DNA of 64,000 bases from assembly GCF_000764305.2 (NCBI RefSeq), contig NW_025941719.1:62001-126000 (forward strand), in the 5' to 3' direction. The notes under the pieces were generated by a model, which was given only the letters and a program-made list of their open reading frames with translations, was not told where the DNA came from and ran no database searches. The stretch is from Hyalella azteca. Its lineage: Eukaryota > Arthropoda > Malacostraca > Amphipoda > Hyalellidae. This document shows, in pieces, positions 46,978 to 61,113 of this stretch. Made by a program: the position numbers and the translations under genes. Within the stretch, counting starts at the first letter, position 1, and each line of letters starts with the position of its first letter.

Positions 46978-49900
46978 TAAACGCTGACACACATTTAATC
47001 TAATTCACTAAAGTTGCAAAACTGATTTATTGTGAGTCTATCATGCCAGGAATGTTGGGCTTCTCCAATCCAAATCCATGTAACTCTTAGCATAACATGG
47101 AGGTCGCATCGTGCACTAACTTCAACTTGGTGAACTTTTATGACGTGAAATATCGCTGGCTTACGACACAAAAATACGACAAGTTTCAGCGTTAAGCTTG
47201 CGTGACGAAGCTTCGGCTTTTTTAAAGATCCTACAAAAATAATTTTCAGTAAAATACTGATAATTAAAACAGAAATTGTTTCAAGATAAGATAATTTTGA
47301 AACACTTCCTACTCTAACGAATACGTTATGAAATTTGGTCGTTTTGCTGGATTAAAAATGTTCAGCGGCAAAGAATCTAATTAATAATATTAAAATACGA
47401 TTCAATTCATCACAGACTTAGTAGTTATAATCCCCACAACCCATTCTCGTTATAGGTAATTTCGTATTGATTAAAGAAGCATTAGCGATTTTTAGCTAGA
47501 CATTAGGCCATTTTTCCTTCATAAATTATTTTAACTGATATTATATATTCATGATAATCTAGCAACGATTATGGTAATCTGGTAAGGGACTAAGATGGTT
47601 CCATTAGCGAAGCATTAGTTTCAAACTCAATACTGTTATTATTAACAAATTATTAAAAAATCTTACTAGGTCTACAATAACTAATATTTAGTATCAATGG
47701 TACACAACGGGTACCTATAATGGTACGCTAAAGCTGCGCGGAGTTTACAAGTGGTACTTTATCTCAAAAAGTTTGAGATACTTTGAACCGGAATGCAGGT
47801 AATTACTTGATTGAAGAGCAGTGGCAACCTCAACAGTAAATTCCATGGAAAAGTGCGATAAAATTATAAAAAAAATCCATATCGCTCGCAAAAGCCGACG
47901 GTGGCTATTAGAATTTAAATCACATAAAAATATTTGAAAACACAAAGAACAAAATAATATAAATATGGGGAAAAATTGCCAATCTCAAGTGATACCTTGA
48001 GATCTAAAATTTGACAAGCAAAGCACAAGAAGACCGTCCGATAGTGAATACTAAAGCCACGATAAGATAACCGTTATACATAATAACTTCCATCACTCGT
48101 ACAAAAAATACTCGAGCCATTAGCACATGCTCTCCTTTGGCAAATATTGAAGCAATAATCAGACGTGAGCCGAGAACTTTTACCGACGGCTGTCCGCTTG
48201 TTACTGCATGCCTTAAATCACCGGAATTTACGGCCAGTCTATCTTTGAGTGAAGGAAAAAACGCCAGCGATTAATGGCAGCCGCTGGCGCTCAGCTGATC
48301 GCTGGACTACCCTTAAGAAATTGCCGTGGAACGAATAACTCATTCTCTTGCAATGAATATCGTGATTATGATTATGTTGTAATCAATTAGAATTTATTAC
48401 TTATCATACCTGAATAAAAAACATTTTAATCATGTTAATGAAATACATTTGTTTGAAACACAGCGGAGATCGAGCTGAAAATTATTGAAAGTATATCAAA
48501 ATATGCCTCATTAACTCACAGTGAAGTCAAGCGTAGGTGTAAATCTAATCGATTGCAAATCTAGGAAGGAACCATAATTTTACTTGCACGAATAAATTCG
48601 TAAAATAAATAAGAAGAAAAAGAAATGAAGCATAATAACTATAAAAAACGGCTTTTCCATAAATCATCTTTAATATCCGCTCATGATGAGAAATAAAAGC
48701 TAGGTTTCAGAGCAGAAATCAATTCGTAAACACGGATAGCGTACAATCTAATGTAAGGCGTAGAAGCAAACTTATGAAGAGCGAGCGCAGTTAAGATAAT
48801 CTATGCTCCTGGACGTGAAATTTGTGACAACACCGCACACGCAACCTCATGTCGTGAAAAGCCGTGATCACGGATAGTAAGTCAATTTAAATATTCAGCT
48901 CGAATTTCCTTTTTATCTGGCCGAATTTGGCTGATAAAGCTAATTCTTGGAATTATATTAATTTTCCTGTTGCAGGTGCTGTTATTGATTCAGTCCGAAC
49001 GGAGTTTGAAGTTCCTTAAGTAAGTCCCAAGATTACTGTTTAAACAAATTTTGGTCCCTTGAATTTACATAGCTTCAAATTGTATGGTATATGTCAGACG
49101 TTTGGGAATTGAGCAGTGAAAAGTTGAACGTCACTGTCTTGCAGTCAAGACTTTTATTACTGTGGCCTAAGCACTTGCTTGCTGAGTAATGCGTAATCAT
49201 TTTTAAATAGCCTTTAATTTATGCCTGCCTGATGATTTTTCCGCACATTAATTTTGCACTTAAAATGTATAACAGTTTTTTTCCATTTCCTTTAAAATTA
49301 TATTTTATGTTACTTCGAACTTGCGAGCGTTCATTCATTTGGGTAGTGGAATTTATTCATCTGGTCGTGACGGTCTCAAATCTCAAGTCTGATGTATTGA
49401 CTTTGTCACTTGGAACCTCTAATGAATTTTATTTACCCAGCTTAAAGCATGATGCTATGCACAGTTAAGAGAGTTAGCTTAATCATGTTGAACGTTGATA
49501 TTTTCATTATCATCAACTATAAGAAATATATTACCTATGTTATTTTTCGATAATAAATTATTAAAGGCCTCGGTTCAGTAAAGACAGTAGTGGGTTTTGA
49601 TTGGTAATCAAGTGCATGCCTTATGGAGGAGAACAGTTGGGACAGTCATTTATCGGGCAAATAATCGTTGATACCAAATAATGACCTGTTCTATGACCAG
49701 GACTCAAATACAGTACTCATAAACATGATAACCTGCTATGTTGCTATCGTGTGCTTCAAGTCTCAGTTTCTAAACTCTCCAATCCCACGTTCGACATTGC
49801 CTCTTCATAACCCTTGCTTATAACTACTATGTTAACTGAAGGCGGTATGTAAGTCATCTGCATCAGAAAAACAGCCAGTTGACGAGAACATTGATCTCAA

Positions 49901-51599
49901 CAAATGCAGTAAGCGAAGAACTTTTCTCGATGAACGTATCACATGGAAGAGACCAACCATCACGTCAACGATGCCTCGAGCCTGATCGATGACCAACAAA
50001 TTAAATTGAATGACCAGATTACCATGTAAGGGAGACCAAGTCGACTGGGGTCGTTTCATGACGACCAAGTAGCACGATCAAACCCTATTGAAAATATCGT
50101 GCGTCGTATTGACGGCCGATCAAAACCTAGCGGTCACCTACCACCAATAAGTTTCCGGTTCTCAATGGTTAATGAAAATTCATGCATACCACCAATCAAC
50201 CTCATTCAAAATTAGGTCTGTCATATGAGCGGCCGATGATGACCGATAGTCAGCCACCAATAAGTCTCGGATTTCCCATTATTGAATTGCGATGAAGTGA
50301 TCAAAAATACAACTCATCTGCAGCCTGCCACAAGTTCCTTGCGTGCGTGCCGCAGATAAAGTCGTCTGCAGCATTCCGTGTTGGTCCGCTTTGTGTTCAG
50401 TGCAATAACTTGCCTCCACAGTTAATTCAACGGAGACTCAAGAAGAAGGTAATTGTAAGGCATGTAAGTTGTTGACGACTTCTCTTTTATTAGAATTTGT
50501 GATGATTCTATACATATAGTTTATGTTATTACTCGTTCCTTGTAATTAATGTTCGTTTTGAGTGAATTTTAATTATAAAAGACAGATTTCAGTTCATAAG
50601 AATAACTGACATTATCCAGCAAAAATATTCTGTGGTTCAGCATTTGTCATATTTAATTTCCAATTGAATTGTATTTTACACGTTAATCATGTTTCCTATG
50701 CAATTAATCTGATAAATAAATAGGAGGATCTGAGCAATAGAAGATAACATTCCCCTTACGAAGAGTAACTGGCTCGTCAATGAGGGGATCGTTGACTGGA
50801 ATTTTAACGAGCTGCCTTCAACTGCCTTCAGGGTAAATCTAAATTACCGAATACAAATTTTTCAAAGAAAAAAACAAACAATTTTCAATTAGAGCAACAT
50901 GATAACTAGGAAATTATGATACGTGATAGATGATCGTAATATTCAATTATTAATTTTCGGAGCTGATCGGAATCGTAATGTGTTAGTCGTATAATCCTGA
51001 TATAATATTCACTCTAAAACTAAATCTTGCAACTAACAATAGATGGCAGTTTATTAATTCGAAGGAAAAAAGTTATGCAACAGTTCAAATTTAATTTTAC
51101 TGAACAAATTCCAGTTTTTCAGGTTTGGAACTGAATCACCATAAAATACACATTTTTTGATTAGAATAACAATATTTTCTGATCAATTAAGGACTGTGAA
51201 TTTGATGAATTTATTTCGTGAGCGCAAAAAATGACTATTAATTGAAAGCCCTATACTATTTCTAATATTAAAGCTGTGAAAAATCATTACAGAATGTTTC
51301 CAAAAATATATATTTTCATTTAGTCTTTCATTCATATCAAGATCATACATTAAAAATCGAACATTTTTTCAACCGTCCTATAATAAGTCAATTAAATCAT
51401 ATAAGTCAGATCGAGTAGAAGTCGGTTTTTCGATTTCAACAAACCATCGATGACTTGAAATGTATTTCATACAAGCAACGACGGCTTGTAATTGTTGAAA
51501 TTAAAAACTGCCTTTGACTAATTATTACCCTGGTTAATATATGATTCATAGTAATTCACACACGATTTTCCAACGATTCGAAAATCTTCACGACTTGTT

Positions 51600-51715
51600 T
51601 AATTTGTTATCACGTTTTTCATGAAGACCTAAAATTTGTTGTCATGTTTCCCATGAAAACCTAAAATGCGTTATCATGTTTCATGATGTTTCTACCTAAA
51701 GTTTGTAATTATTCT
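51600..51715. repeat. Degenerate 32-bp repeat, three copies
   Basis: Copies share TTGTTATCATGTTTCATGAA and ACCTAAAAT. Confidence 0.7.
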
Positions 51716-52010
51716 GACAGGTGAGAATTGTCATAAAAGATGTCCGCAAGCGATGAGACTGCTTCTTCCTCGACCACATGATGAATACATGTGATCGTGA
51801 GTGCAAAATTGCAGGGTCGTTGAGTTCGTCTCATAACAAATGTAATTCTCTTCACTCGTGACAGCCTCGTCCTATCGATCTGGTCAATCGAAGACGATTT
51901 ATGTGGCACCCGCCGACAGAAACAGGCCGACTGGAGCTGGCGTCCGCCCACGTGGTCAGGAGTGGTTTGCAATTACGAATAAAATCCTGGCGAATTACAA
52001 GTGAATTTTT

Positions 52011-52175
52011 GTGTGGGTTACAATTGTGTGGATTGTGTGGATTACAATTGTGTGGATTACAATTGTGTGGATTACAATTGTGTGGATTACAATTGTGTGG
52101 ATTACAATTGTGTGGATTACAATTGTGTGGATTACAATTCAGTAGATTAAAATTCAGTGGATTACAATTCAGTAG
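52011..52175. repeat. 15-bp repeat, about 11 copies
   Basis: Unit GTGTGGATTACAATT, creating CAATTG at each join. The last copies change to CAGT.GATTA. Confidence 0.93.
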
Positions 52176-52396
52176 GTGTTGGGATTTAGGATTTTAGTAC
52201 GTTCAGAATTTCGACTTTCGGAAGATGAACAGTCTAAAACCAAATGCGTGGAAGTGAACGATGATAACAATCAAGTCTTCAGCGACTCTCGAATGGCATG
52301 TTCAGGAGTCAGAAATGTGGCATCAAAGGTGAGGGTAACGAGGACTAATGAGGGACTCCATGCTGTGCGGGTCACTTCTTTAATAGGAACAACGAG

Positions 52397-52640
52397 TGAG
52401 GGTCTACCTTACTGACCGAGGGTCTAACGAACGCGTGAGGGTCTACTTTACTGACCGAGGGTCTAACGAACGCGTGAGGGTCTACCTTACTGACCGAGGG
52501 TCTAACGAACGCGTGAGGGTCTACTTACTGACCGAGGGTCTAACGAACGCGTGAGGGTCTACCTTACTGACTGAGGGTCTAACGAGTGAGGGTCTACCTT
52601 ACTGGCCGAGGGTCTAACGAACGTGTGAGGGTCTGCGTGA
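52397..52640. repeat. 39-bp minisatellite, about six copies
   Basis: Each unit contains two GAGGGTCTA blocks: one followed by CCTTACTGACC, the other by ACGAACGCGT. So a 19/20-bp unit was doubled before the 39-bp unit was amplified. Confidence 0.93.
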
Positions 52641-52729
52641 GCGCATGAGCTGGAGTCCATGCAAAGCTCGTCTGCTAGTAGACTGCATGCAAAAAAATTT
52701 CGCGCACGACCGAAACAACATGAAGTTTG

Positions 52730-53060
52730 ATATGAGATAACAAACTATATGAGATAACTTAATGAGATAACTATATGAGATAACTATGTGAGATAACTAT
52801 ATGAGATAACTATATGAGATAACTATATGATAAAACTATATGAGAAAACTATATGTAATAACTATATGAGATAACTATATGAGATAACTATATGAGAAAA
52901 CTATATGAGATAACTATATGAGATAAATATATGAGATAACTATAAGAGATAACTATATGAGATAACTATATGTGATAACTAAATGAGATAACTATATGAG
53001 ATAACTATTAGTGATAAGTATATGAGAAAACTATATGAAATAACTATAAGAGATAACAAC
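52730..53060. repeat. 13-bp AT-rich repeat, about 25 copies
   Basis: Unit GAGATAACTATAT with many single substitutions. Confidence 0.93.
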
Positions 53061-54381
53061 TATAATTTATTCAAACCAGTTAAATACTTGTCAACTGGCT
53101 ACTAAACCTCTGGAAACCTCCCGACAGTGGGAATAGAGACCTTTCATTACTCTGATTTACGAGTCGCTGTTGCAAGTACGCACGGGAAATGCGAACGCTC
53201 ACGCAACTTTATCTGAATTTCTTAGAGAAAATAGTTTTTTCTCCATTTTACATTTGTTTCATGACGTCTAAACAGAACTTGAGTGAAGGACATTAATATT
53301 AAACTAAAATATCAATAAATTTATACTTAAGAATAGCAGAAACTAACCGATTTTGGATAAAATGAAATGACAATTAGTATTAAAGGATTGAAGGATGTTA
53401 AAATTGTAGCGTCGGGGATAAGTTGTCATTTGAAAAGTGGTTCACAAAAACATAGTTCAGATGAGAGCTTGAAAAAATATTCCAAATAAATTATTTATTA
53501 TTTATTTATTTAAATTATTTATTTTTAAATTTAAATCTTGTTGAAATTATAGTTTGAGCGCACATACTATGTATTAGTACGTATATCGTCCAGACACGTT
53601 GGAGTGAAGGTGTTTTCATAAAAATAATACCGTTCGTAAAGTATTGAGTCTCTAATCATTTTTAATGATATAATAATTTCCATCGGGAATACAGATTCCG
53701 ATTCTGGACATTACTGCATGGTATGTGAGCCACGTGAGGCGGCGAAATTCTTATTAAAGTGGAGACTTATTTCCAGGCCTTCGCCATTACCGCTCGCTGC
53801 GTTTGAACATAATTCCAGTGAATGGCGGTCATTAGACCGCAGGCTTTTGAGTACTGCAAGTGCACAATAAAATCAAGGCAATGAAATCAGATATGTGATT
53901 TCGTTGATTATTCATTTATTTAAACGAAATAAAATATCGTCGATTTGGACGGAGTTAGACGGCATTTTCAGTCTCCCACTCCACCTTCTGGCTTGTGCTT
54001 CGTCCGGCAAACGAATCACATGGGAAAAAGATCATATCCAACTGGATTTATTTTATATAGAATAGGTGTCAGTAGAGATCAAGAGGTTTCTTACTTTATT
54101 ATAGAAATTCTGAAGCCTTCATAGTCTTCAAAAAATTTTATAGTATGCCTTGAAACAATAATAATATATGAATGATTTTATTCCAATCGAGCAATGAACT
54201 ATTTCATCGTGAATGTTTTTCCCGTATATGTATTTGTCCAACACATGGAATCGCAGGAGCGCTACCCAATTATAGAACTGAGAACACAATTCTGCATCAG
54301 GCGCAACTTGTCGGAACTCTATAATGAGTTCTGTGTCTAGGAGAGCAAGACGGGGTAATCGCCGGGACAGGCTTGTATAGT

Positions 54382-54615
54382 GTCTGTACTTTATACAATG
54401 TGCATGATTTCTGTACACGGGGCTGTTTGTGTACTCTATACAATGTGCATGATTTATATACAACAGGGCAGCACCGTGTGTGTAGTCTATACAATGTGCA
54501 TGATTTATATACAACAGGGCAGCACCGTGTGTGTAGTCTATACAATGTGCGTGATTTATATACAACGGGGCAGCGCCGTGTGTGTAGTCTATACAATGTG
54601 TATGATTTATATGCA
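54382..54615. repeat. 51-bp repeat, about five copies
   Basis: Units carry TCTATACAATGTGCATGATT, then TATATACAACAGGGCAGCAC and CGTGTGTGTAG. The period of 17 codons opens long frames on both strands. Confidence 0.93.
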
Positions 54616-57023
54616 GCGGAGGATTTTATATTTCGATCATATGTGCACAATATAATTAAATGACTAATATAAAACGTTCTGTCCGAGTTGTATACTCTAT
54701 ACCTTCTTTAAATCAAAAACCAATTATAAAAGCATCAGAAGTCTTCCATTCCCTCACGGTTATCACATGTCAATTTGGTGCGAGTCTATAGCACAGTAAA
54801 TATATTGTAACGATAGCTTCCCTCGCACATCACCTAAGCAAATCAAATACGATATCATTCATGAAGAACAGAAATTCTAAGGAAGATTTTCCTTTATTAC
54901 AAACATTTTTTTAAGCAAATAAAAAGAAGGAATAAAGAGGCATTAAACTGCATTACCACTATACGAACAACATATTTTTGTAGACAAAACTAACATTCAG
55001 TTTGTCACTTGGTCATACTCAAGGTATGGATTCATTATTAGGAACTAATTATATCTCTGAAAAACCGCATCTTGTCGATAACAAAGATATTTCTATGGCT
55101 TCAATTCACAAAGAGTCATTATAATTTGATTTGGCGCATGCCAGATGAAACCTGAGAAGTAAACATAAGGTTAATTAACCTACTGGAGCACTCAGATGTG
55201 CATAAACTGAAGCTTCCTCGCGCTGCAACTCACTTCAAAAAGAAAGCAATCATACGACGTAAACTTTGCATTAGTGAGTCAGTACTACAGCAAGTTATGT
55301 GTGTGGGTACAAAGTGAATAGAATATCACTGAGAGTGCAAACTTTTTACACTACAGAGACAGACTTGTAATGTAGCGAGAGCCTTATGCTGGTAAGTCGT
55401 TTCCTTAGCGTTCTTAACATCGCTCAAGAAATGAAATACACGGCATATGACAGCATCGTGTTCCAATTTTAGACAATTTAAATTAAATTTTGTCGCACCA
55501 TTAACACGCTATTGCGTTTCCAAGAAAATATTTATTAACAGGTAAACATGATTGTACTGGAAGTTGTGATTAAAAGCCATGTAATTTTTCACTAACTTGC
55601 AAAGGCAGGATTACTGGCGATGCAGTTTTATTTAATTAGCGCGCATGTTGTGCTGATGAATTTCTTCAAGCGAGCACGAAAAAGCGATAACAGAAACACC
55701 GCAGATACAAACAAGTTTGTTTACAGCGACGGCTTGTTTACTTGCACCGAACCTATTGAAGAACAAAGACTGAGAGTCCAACAGAAGGCGTGTCAATATA
55801 TAATTACGACGCAATGACTGATGATTTGGAAATTTCTTTGAACAGCTCGCAAAAACTACATCACGAAATCAACATCAACAGCACATATCTCGACATAACA
55901 ACGTTGCCTTAATTATTTTTTTTATTATAATGACATAAGTTTTTAGCTGATCTGCAGAGCAGGTGAAACTTAACAAATGAATGGCGAAAGTAACAGGAAA
56001 AACAACAGAAAAATAGAAGACTTTTAAAGAAACAAGATGAGGGCTTTGATCTTGCCAAAAGATTTTCTGGGACAAAGTTACGAATGATTCATTGATTTCC
56101 CAAAATAATAAACTCTGTCGACACGGTAGTGGCCATTAGGTGAAGACTGGCAACAAACAGCGTCATGGTTAATCATTTTATTAATTGAATGATACATAAT
56201 GAAATCGGATGAAATCTAATTGCAATTGAAGGTAAGGTTTTAATCGTGAATTTTATATACGCAACATGATTTTTTTACGCAGTATTTTGGAGCCACAAAT
56301 TTTCAAATGAAAAGAAACGAGGAAACTTTCACCTTTTTTAAGGGTATGAAAAATTTGTGCATAACCCGACATTTTTTAAACACTCCTACCGCAACGAGGA
56401 AGACTAATCCACCAACTCCAATTACGTTCTTAAGAAGTAATACTCCGCGATAAAATAAACAGGGAAGTGTGAGGTCTAAAATTTCACAATGCATAATAAT
56501 CGGCACACAAATAAGCACAAATGACTAAATTATAACAAAATCATTCACTACCTGGCGTTTAGTTTTAAAAAGTATCACAAATGTGTGAAAAAATTATCAC
56601 AAAAAACAATAGAATTGCAGACGATGTACGTCATGCTCGATCATCCCAAAAAATCCAAGGAAAAGCACCCGTACCGCTAGCTTTCTAATTGTGCACAACA
56701 TTGTACATGAACGGTACACTGATAGCATTCGGCAGTGCAGTCAAGGGCTCTTATTAATGCTCGAAAATTCATTAGGGAAATGTGGTTGATTGAATGCTTC
56801 AACAGCAGACGCTAATTGGACGAGCCATCGCAGAATGAAGCCACTTTTGATGACAGTCGAAACTGACAACGATCGCTTGCCGAGCTTCTTTTGTTCTTGA
56901 TCATCAAGTGGCTGCTATAGCCATGCAGTGATATTCGTTAAAAAACATATAATGAATATACATAACGTTGGTTAACGTCAATTGACATAAATTTCAGGTC
57001 TCCATGAAGGTTTTAAATATCTG

Positions 57024-57245
57024 CGAAAATCTTGCCTGCCACAACTGTTTCTATTGCTCCTGCCTGCCACTGCCATTTCAATTGCTCCTTCCAATCACTA
57101 TCATTTCTATCACTCCCGCCAGTCACAATCATTTCTATCACTCCCGCCAGTCACAATCATCTCCATTACTGTTGCCCACCACAACCACATCTGTCACTCC
57201 TGCCCGCCACAACCATTTCCCTCACTCCTGCCCGCCGCAACCAAT
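57024..57245. repeat. Degenerate 28-bp pyrimidine-rich repeat
   Basis: About eight copies sharing CACTCCCGCCAGTCACAATC then ATTTCTAT, with substitutions and length changes. Confidence 0.88.
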
Positions 57246-58436
57246 TCTCTGATATTTACTCCCGTCTCGATATTTGCTCATTTGAACAGCTCCAATCACC
57301 GAATTAAAACGGGCGCATTTTTCGTGATCCCATGCGGTCGGTTTGCTTATAAACGAAGCTCCTAAACAAATAAGACGGGAAATTGCGAGCAGCTGATGGA
57401 CCGACATTAACATGCAGCACGCAGCGTAGTTAAGCACTGTCTCTATGGCCGACAAATTGAGCAAACATCGCCTGGCCTCCAGCCTTGCGGTCCAATACTG
57501 AATGCTGGACTGCAGAGCCACGAATGCTGGACTCACTCGGTGGACATGCCAGGAATAATCGAAACCCAGCGGTCTTTATTATTGGAGTTTCACGGGTTTT
57601 GGTAAAATGAAAGCAAATAGTGTATAAGGTAAATTCATAATGGCACATTTCTGTTTTCGAGTATTGAGAAAATAAAGCACACTTTCATTAATATGCATCA
57701 TGTTAGGATTTGAACGGTTTCTCTTACATGACTTTACAGAATAACCAGGTTAAATGGATTCCAGGATCGACCTAAACGTCAGCCAAAATCGAATCTCCCG
57801 CTCCAATCTCCTCAATAAAAACGACACAATCAACTCACTTTGTTCCATAACCTCAGTTGCTTGCCTAACTGCAGAATCACCAGCCGTTATGAAATCTCTG
57901 CAATCAGCTGCCTAGCCTAGTTGAACAATCACAGCTTCTCGAAATCGCATTTTCAAAATTATTTTCGGCAATCAATGAGAGGTCCATCATCAGGACTGGT
58001 CACACTCACGGAGGTTTAAATTTCTCGGAAGCTCGAGGCGCAGCTTCCTCCCACCGGAAGATTCTTCCACGAAAGGCAAACCAAACACTTGGCATCATAA
58101 GAGGATTGCTAGTCCGGTGTGGTCGAGAAATTCCACCCCACCAAAGATCTGGTGATGAATTTCTCAGAATACAAGTTTTCATTGTGTGAATAAAGTGTAC
58201 CAGGCACTGGACAATTTCAACTTCACTGAAGACTCTTTTGAGTAAAATTTGTATATAATATAAGCCAAAATTTAGAGTACTTTCTTTGTGCCAGATTTTT
58301 TAGAACGAAACTCAAACTTCAATTCTGCACGAACATCAAATTAAATTACCTTTGCCTAAGTTCTTTCCGGATGTACATGGAAAATCTTAGTACTCGTTCC
58401 TGAAATACTATAATAGGATATAAATCCTATAATCCT

Positions 58437-58566
58437 ATATCATCTACAACGAGTCGATATACTGAGATCTTGAGATCACAAGGCACCTTATAGAGTAGAT
58501 CACTTTAAGCAGGTAGATATCATCTACCACGAGACGGTATACTGAGATCTTGAGATCACAAGGCAC
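58437..58566. repeat. Direct duplication of about 50 bp, 80 bp apart
   Basis: ATATCATCTAC.ACGAG followed by ACTGAGATCTTGAGATCACA and AGGCAC is present at 58437-58486 and 58517-58566. Confidence 0.85.
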
Positions 58567-59716
58567 GTCACTGCAGATCAGCGTGATGGGGTTGGGGTTG
58601 AGGGTCGGCGCTAGGGTTGACAAATGGTAGGGTTTACCTCAGATCAGCCCCTAATGGATCTCACTTACGCCCAGTGCTCAGTATTGCTACAGTTTCTCGT
58701 TAAAAATTATGGTCGAGATAAAACATGTCTACCTTTAGCCATTTTGGCAAGCTGAAAATGAGAAAATTAATTGTATTTATTCCGTTTTCTTATTTTTCGA
58801 TGTGTATTCAAGCAAAGAATTAATTTGCGTAATGAAAATCAACCTACAAAAATTACTTGCCATTTGAACAATAATATTAATGCGGAGGTTCTTGCAAATA
58901 AATGGGTGGAATGCATCCAAAATCCTAATAACACAATAAAAAATGTTTCACATTCTTCATGTTTTTATTTTACAAAATATTAATTTTTTTACGTTCAATT
59001 TAAAATTAATTTAATTTGAGCCGAATGCTTCAGATCACAAAGATTGGAGTAACGATATGAATGATCGACCAGCAATTAGTTTTGAATTCTTGTATTTGGA
59101 AAAAGCAAGGTGGTTATGGGTGATTAATAATGGACGACGGTCTAAAAAGACCTATTCAAAGCTGTCGCCACTGTTTTATTGTTAGCAGTTTTTAAAATTT
59201 TGTTATGGACTATAAACATTGCACGGTACGTCCTTACCTACAACAAAAAATAGTGCCTCATTTACACGCGTTGGTTGCCGCTCTTCATCGCCCGGTTGCG
59301 CTTCACGCGCTCATTCCAAGGAGACACTTCCTTAATTGCGAAAAAAACTCGCAATTAAGCTTAAGTGAAATCCCTCCGGCACCCGAGCCTACGCATGGCG
59401 ACAAACTTTATTGCTACTGTCGCCCGACCTGCTCGCTCTCCTCCCGCTCTCTCCCTCGCCAGCTCGGTCGCTTTAAACTCAACAAATGCAACATTAAGTT
59501 AATGTGAAAATATAAATTAGTTATTCGTTCGTTTTGATTTGAAATTTTCTTTAATTTCTTTTAACATTATTCTCTCTCCTACTGAGTTTCAAGCTTTATA
59601 TTTCCCTTTTTTCTTCATTATTTCCTGGACGATAATGATTATCATATGCATTCATCAACATTTTAGTGTCCGTTACATTCCACAATCCCGTCTTCATTTA
59701 TTACATTTTACAGTCT

Positions 59717-59743
59717 CACGATGAGGCTCGAAGCCTCATCGTG
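59717..59743. repeat. Inverted repeat at the left edge of the 18-bp array
   Basis: CACGATGAGGCT (59717-59728), a 3-base loop, then AGCCTCATCGTG (59732-59743). The left arm is an inverted piece of the array unit. Confidence 0.85.
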
Positions 59744-60357
59744 TCTCGAAGCCTCATCGTGTCTTGAAGCCTCATCGTGTCTCGAAGCCTCATCGTGTCT
59801 CGAAGCCTCATCGTGTCTCGAAGTCTCATCGTATCTCGAAGTCTCATCGTATCTCGAAGTCTAAAGTCTCATCGTGTCTCGAAGTCTCATCGTGTCTCGA
59901 AGTCTCATCGTGTCTCGAAGTCTTATCGTGTCTCGAAGTCTCATCGTGTCACGAAGCCGCATCGTGTCTCGAAGCCTCATCGTGTCTCGAAGTCTCATCG
60001 TGTCTCGAAGCCGCATCGTGTCTCGAAGGGTCATCGTGTCTCGAAGTCTCATCGTGTCTTGAAGTCTCATCGTGTCTCGAAGTCTCATCGTGTCTCGAAG
60101 TCTCATCGTGTCTCGAAGCCGCATCGTGTCACGAAGCCTCATCGTGTCTCAAAGCCTCATCGTGTCTCGAAGCCGCATCGTGTCTCGAAGCCTCATCGTG
60201 TCTCGAAGCCTCATCGTGTCTCGAAGTCTCATCGTGTCTCGAAGCCGCATCGTGTCTCGAAGCCTCATCGTGTCTCGAAGTCTCATCGTGTCTCGAAGCC
60301 TCATCGTATCTCGAAGTCTCATCGTGTCTCGAAGCTTCGTCGTGTCTCGAAGTCTCG
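59732..60357. repeat. 18-bp minisatellite, about 35 copies
   Basis: Unit TCGAAGTCTCATCGTGTC with C/T variation at the seventh base and GCCGC variants. One partial unit (AAGTCTA) near 59860 shifts the register. It is open in most frames because the unit is six codons. Confidence 0.95.
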
Positions 60358-61035
60358 TCTTCTCGCCGGCATCGGCGACGCCTCCGACCTCGCAAAAATT
60401 GTTGCCAAAAACTCTGGCGTCTTTCAAAAGCGAAGAAAACTTGGAGCAGTCAGCCTGAAGTTGCATTGAAACGTGATTGAAACGTGATTGAAGTTGATGA
60501 AATTGATTCCATAGAAATAGGGAGCTCGATTCTAATGAGCACTGAAGTGTTAAAAGTTTGACATCAGTGGCCACTGACTGGAATTTCGCAGAGGCAGCTG
60601 GCGGTACGGAAATAAATGAAGGAGATAACAAATGATCAATGACGAAGATAACAAATGATATATTTATTTATGGGTGGTAGATACGCATATTGTAGGTAAA
60701 TGTTTAAAAATTCCACATGATGAATAACTATTATTATTGTGTGGCATCGAAAATATTAGCTGAAATTACGGTGATCTCGTAGAATGAATGTGGTTTGAAA
60801 GGGGAACGATGAAATGTAAAGTGCAGGTTATAAATAAATAAATAAACTAATATTTATATAGAACAGTATCCTCCTTCCAGTTTTAACGGAATTAGTTTCT
60901 TAAAATAGTTGCCTAAAAAATTCACACGAGCTGCTGAAGCGAGTAAAGTTCACACTGTACATCGCGCATTGGATATATCTCTCTTGAATTTAAATATATT
61001 TCTTGTGTCTGATATAAATGCATAAAGAATTACTT

Positions 61036-61113
61036 ATTAGATTTATATTCCATAGATTTATATTGCTTGGATTTATATTGCTTAGATTCATATTGCTTAG
61101 ATTTATATTGCTT
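61036..61113. repeat. 15-bp AT-rich repeat, about five copies
   Basis: Unit AGATTTATATTGCTT with substitutions. Confidence 0.88.

Noticed and set aside
56303..56518. Minus-strand frame with a membrane-like segment (GVGGLVFLVAVGVFKKC)
   Set aside because: It lies upstream of the Ig1 exon, where the membrane segment of this gene cannot be, and no supporting exon context is seen. Probably chance.
59764..60631. Basic or Ser/Cys-rich repeat proteins
   Set aside because: All frames arise from an 18-bp satellite without stops; several mutually exclusive frames are equally open.
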